This document shows positions 5,473 through 6,520 of a DNA stretch of 6,520 nucleotides, piece by piece. The DNA comes from Coriobacteriales bacterium. GTDB lineage: Bacteria; Actinomycetota; Coriobacteriia; Coriobacteriales; UBA8131. The translations under genes and the position numbers were made by a program. The stretch spans positions 1 through 6,520 of the forward strand of contig JAISMZ010000151.1 in NCBI GenBank assembly GCA_031276475.1, read 5' to 3'. The notes under the pieces are model-generated. The model was given only the letters and a program-made list of their open reading frames with translations. It did no database searches and was not told where the DNA came from. The stretch's first letter is position 1. Each line of letters opens with the position of its first letter.

Positions 5473-5783
5473 GTACGCTGACGATACGGGTTACTCCACG
5501 CGCCAGTTCCAATGCGGTTACGGGCTGGTTGCCTGCCGCGAGCTCAGACCCCCTGCCCTCAACCCCTGCTACCGAGCGCCAACTGGCGGTGCGCGTGACG
5601 GCCGCAGCTGAAGGCGGAGCGGCCAACGCCGCGATTATCAAGCTGTTGGCTAAGCAGCTAAACGTTCCCAAAAGCGCAATTCAGATACGCCGCGGCCAGA
5701 CCGCGCGCCACAAACTTCTCGAAGTCGCGCTTCCCGCCGAGGAGCTACAGGCCCGCCTGGAGGCACTTACGCGGGCCAGGTGA
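5469..5783 (+). CDS. yggU: YggU/DUF167 family protein, probable CTG start
   Basis: This is a small DUF167 protein (COG1872) of unknown biochemical role. Reading from CTG at 5469 gives 104 residues, the usual size. The first strand LTIRVTPRASSNAVTGW (4-20) matches the family opening of a hydrophobic strand, P.A..N.V.G. Then come LAVRVTAAAEGGAANAAIIKLLAK (39-62, the G.AN..LI..LA core), a short linker, and IQIRRGQTARHKLLEV (71-86, the G...R.K motif). Starting at the TTG at 5529 would delete the whole first strand, so that start is unlikely. The CTG overlaps the divIVA stop as CTGA, the same geometry as the ATGA junction upstream, with GAGGAG 5 nt away. An insert at about 22-37 (LPAASSDPLPSTPATE) lengthens the first loop. 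The family assignment is firm; the CTG start is inferred. Confidence 0.88.
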   Translation: MSTLTIRVTPRASSNAVTGWLPAASSDPLPSTPATERQLAVRVTAAAEGGAANAAIIKLLAKQLNVPKSAIQIRRGQTARHKLLEVALPAEELQARLEALTRAR

Positions 5784-5799
5784 GCGCCCCGGCGGTTCC

Positions 5800-5824
5800 G
5801 TATTCGCCACGGAGGGAGTTTTTT
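5800..5824 (+). terminator. Weak terminator-like stretch after yggU
   Basis: TCCGT and ACGGA make a 5-bp stem around ATTCGCC within about 5797-5813, and a T6 run follows at 5819-5824 after GGGAG. The gap between stem and T run is too long for a good intrinsic terminator, so this is only a possible end of the ftsZ-yggU transcript. Confidence 0.2.
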
Positions 5825-5832
5825 GCTATCAT
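5824..5832 (+). promoter_or_regulatory. Candidate degV promoter (extended -10)
   Basis: TGCTATCAT consists of TG, one base, then TATCAT, matching TATAAT at five of six bases. The -35 position (about 5803-5809) is poor. The predicted start near 5839 leaves a leader of about 69 nt, whose first bases could pair as GTGCC (5840-5844) with GGCAC (5865-5869). The 124-nt gap and this element suggest that degV is transcribed separately from the division cluster. Confidence 0.45.
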
Positions 5833-5907
5833 GGTATCGGTGCCCAAACACAGCGCCAACGCGCGGCACTGCTACAACCGCAATTTCACAGACACCAGGA
5901 GCCGGCT

Positions 5908-6520
5908 ATGCCCTTTGCCATCATCACCGATTCATCCGCAAATCTGCCCGAGGCGACCATCGAGCACTACGGTCTGCATGTCTTCGGCCTGGTTTTTAAC
6001 ATCGACGGCGAGGTTCATCGCTCCTACATCAAAGGCAGCATCACCGACCTCAAGCAGTTTTATACGATGCTGCGCGAGGGCAAGGTGATCACCACCTCGC
6101 TACCCAGCCTGACCGAGGTTGAGGCCATAGTCCGCGGGGTGCTGGAATCCGGCCAGGACGCGATCTACATCGGCTTTGACTCGGCCCTCTCCGGCACCTA
6201 CGAGAACACCAGCCGCTTTCTCTACAGTCTGCGCGACGCCGACTTTCCCGATCGCAAGCTCTATTGCGTAGACTCCCTGGGAGCGGCGCTGGGCCAGGGG
6301 TTGCTGGTGATAGAGGCCTGCCGCAAGCGTGAGGCCGGCGACAGTGTCGACCAGGTTGCCGCCTGGGCCGAGGCCAACCGCCAACGCTTCGCGCACTGGT
6401 TCACCGTTGACGACCTTTCCTATCTGCAGCGCGGCGGCCGACTCTCCAAGGGCGTGGCCATCGCCGCGACGCTGTTAAACATCAAGCCGGTGCTGCATGT
6501 GGATGAGGAAGGACGACTGA
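5908..6520 (+). CDS. degV: DegV family fatty-acid-binding protein, 3' end outside the window
   Basis: DegV proteins bind long-chain fatty acids in the cytosol; the Gram-positive FakB proteins present them to FakA kinase for phosphorylation and use in phospholipids. The 204 residues seen are about 70 percent of the usual length of about 280. Visible marks are the opening AIITDSSANLP (4-14), ITTSLPS (61-67) at the lipid carboxylate site, FDSALSGTYEN (90-100), VDSLGAALGQGL (121-132), the hallmark VDDLSYLQRGGRLSKG (167-182), and LLNIKPVL (189-196). The frame is intact to the edge. AGGAG (5897-5901) lies 6 nt before the ATG. No fakA kinase gene is visible, so whether this is a true FakB is open. 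It is probably a neighbour of the division cluster and not part of it. Confidence 0.95.
   Translation, partial: MPFAIITDSSANLPEATIEHYGLHVFGLVFNIDGEVHRSYIKGSITDLKQFYTMLREGKVITTSLPSLTEVEAIVRGVLESGQDAIYIGFDSALSGTYENTSRFLYSLRDADFPDRKLYCVDSLGAALGQGLLVIEACRKREAGDSVDQVAAWAEANRQRFAHWFTVDDLSYLQRGGRLSKGVAIAATLLNIKPVLHVDEEGRL

Noticed and set aside
5780..6088. A 102-codon frame starting GTG at the end of yggU and running into degV
   Set aside because: It overlaps degV in another frame, its translation has no domain, and degV has a clear start and strong motifs.
1..6520. CRISPR array, transposase, toxin-antitoxin pair, defence or phage genes
   Set aside because: I found no regular repeat-spacer pattern and no proteins of these families; every plausible gene is a known housekeeping family.

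Overview
The window is a GC-rich bacterial chromosome segment, most likely from a high-GC Gram-positive of the class Coriobacteriia (an Olsenella/Atopobium/Collinsella-like actinobacterium). That placement is an inference from the style of the FtsZ, SepF and DivIVA proteins, the gene order, and a tRNA gene with its CCA encoded. No rRNA or strain marker is present, so nothing finer can be said.

Layout. Bases 1-249 hold no gene that I can support, but they carry a degenerate direct repeat. A tRNA-Gln(UUG) gene lies on the minus strand at 250-323. About 500 bases of non-coding DNA (324-830) separate it from the divergent ftsZ. This interval holds a G-quadruplex-type motif, small hairpins, a good candidate ftsZ promoter with a palindrome just past the predicted start point, and a long imperfect palindrome (682-758) that would sit in an ftsZ leader of roughly 250 nt.

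From 831 a tightly packed plus-strand cluster follows: ftsZ, yggS (PLP homeostasis protein), sepF, proC, yggT, divIVA, yggU (DUF167) and a degV-family gene that runs off the right edge. Most junctions overlap or nearly touch. ftsZ/yggS overlap by 38 nt, sepF/proC by 1, proC/yggT by 4 and divIVA/yggU by 4; yggS and sepF are 14 nt apart. Only yggT-divIVA (99 nt) and yggU-degV (124 nt) leave room for promoters, and each has an extended -10-like element.

How the genes work together. FtsZ forms the division ring. SepF tethers FtsZ to the membrane through the FtsZ C-terminal peptide. YggT is a small membrane protein of division clusters, and DivIVA marks curved membrane at poles and septa. YggS and ProC add PLP homeostasis and the last step of proline synthesis. 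The order yggS-(proC)-yggT-yggU is a widespread bacterial neighbourhood, here interleaved with sepF and divIVA. DegV is a fatty-acid-binding protein and probably forms a separate transcription unit.

This is mainly a conserved housekeeping region and I see no sign of a novel defence or mobile system. The most useful points are the structured non-coding region before ftsZ, a probable CTG start for yggU, and the dual-coding overlap at the functionally critical end of ftsZ.
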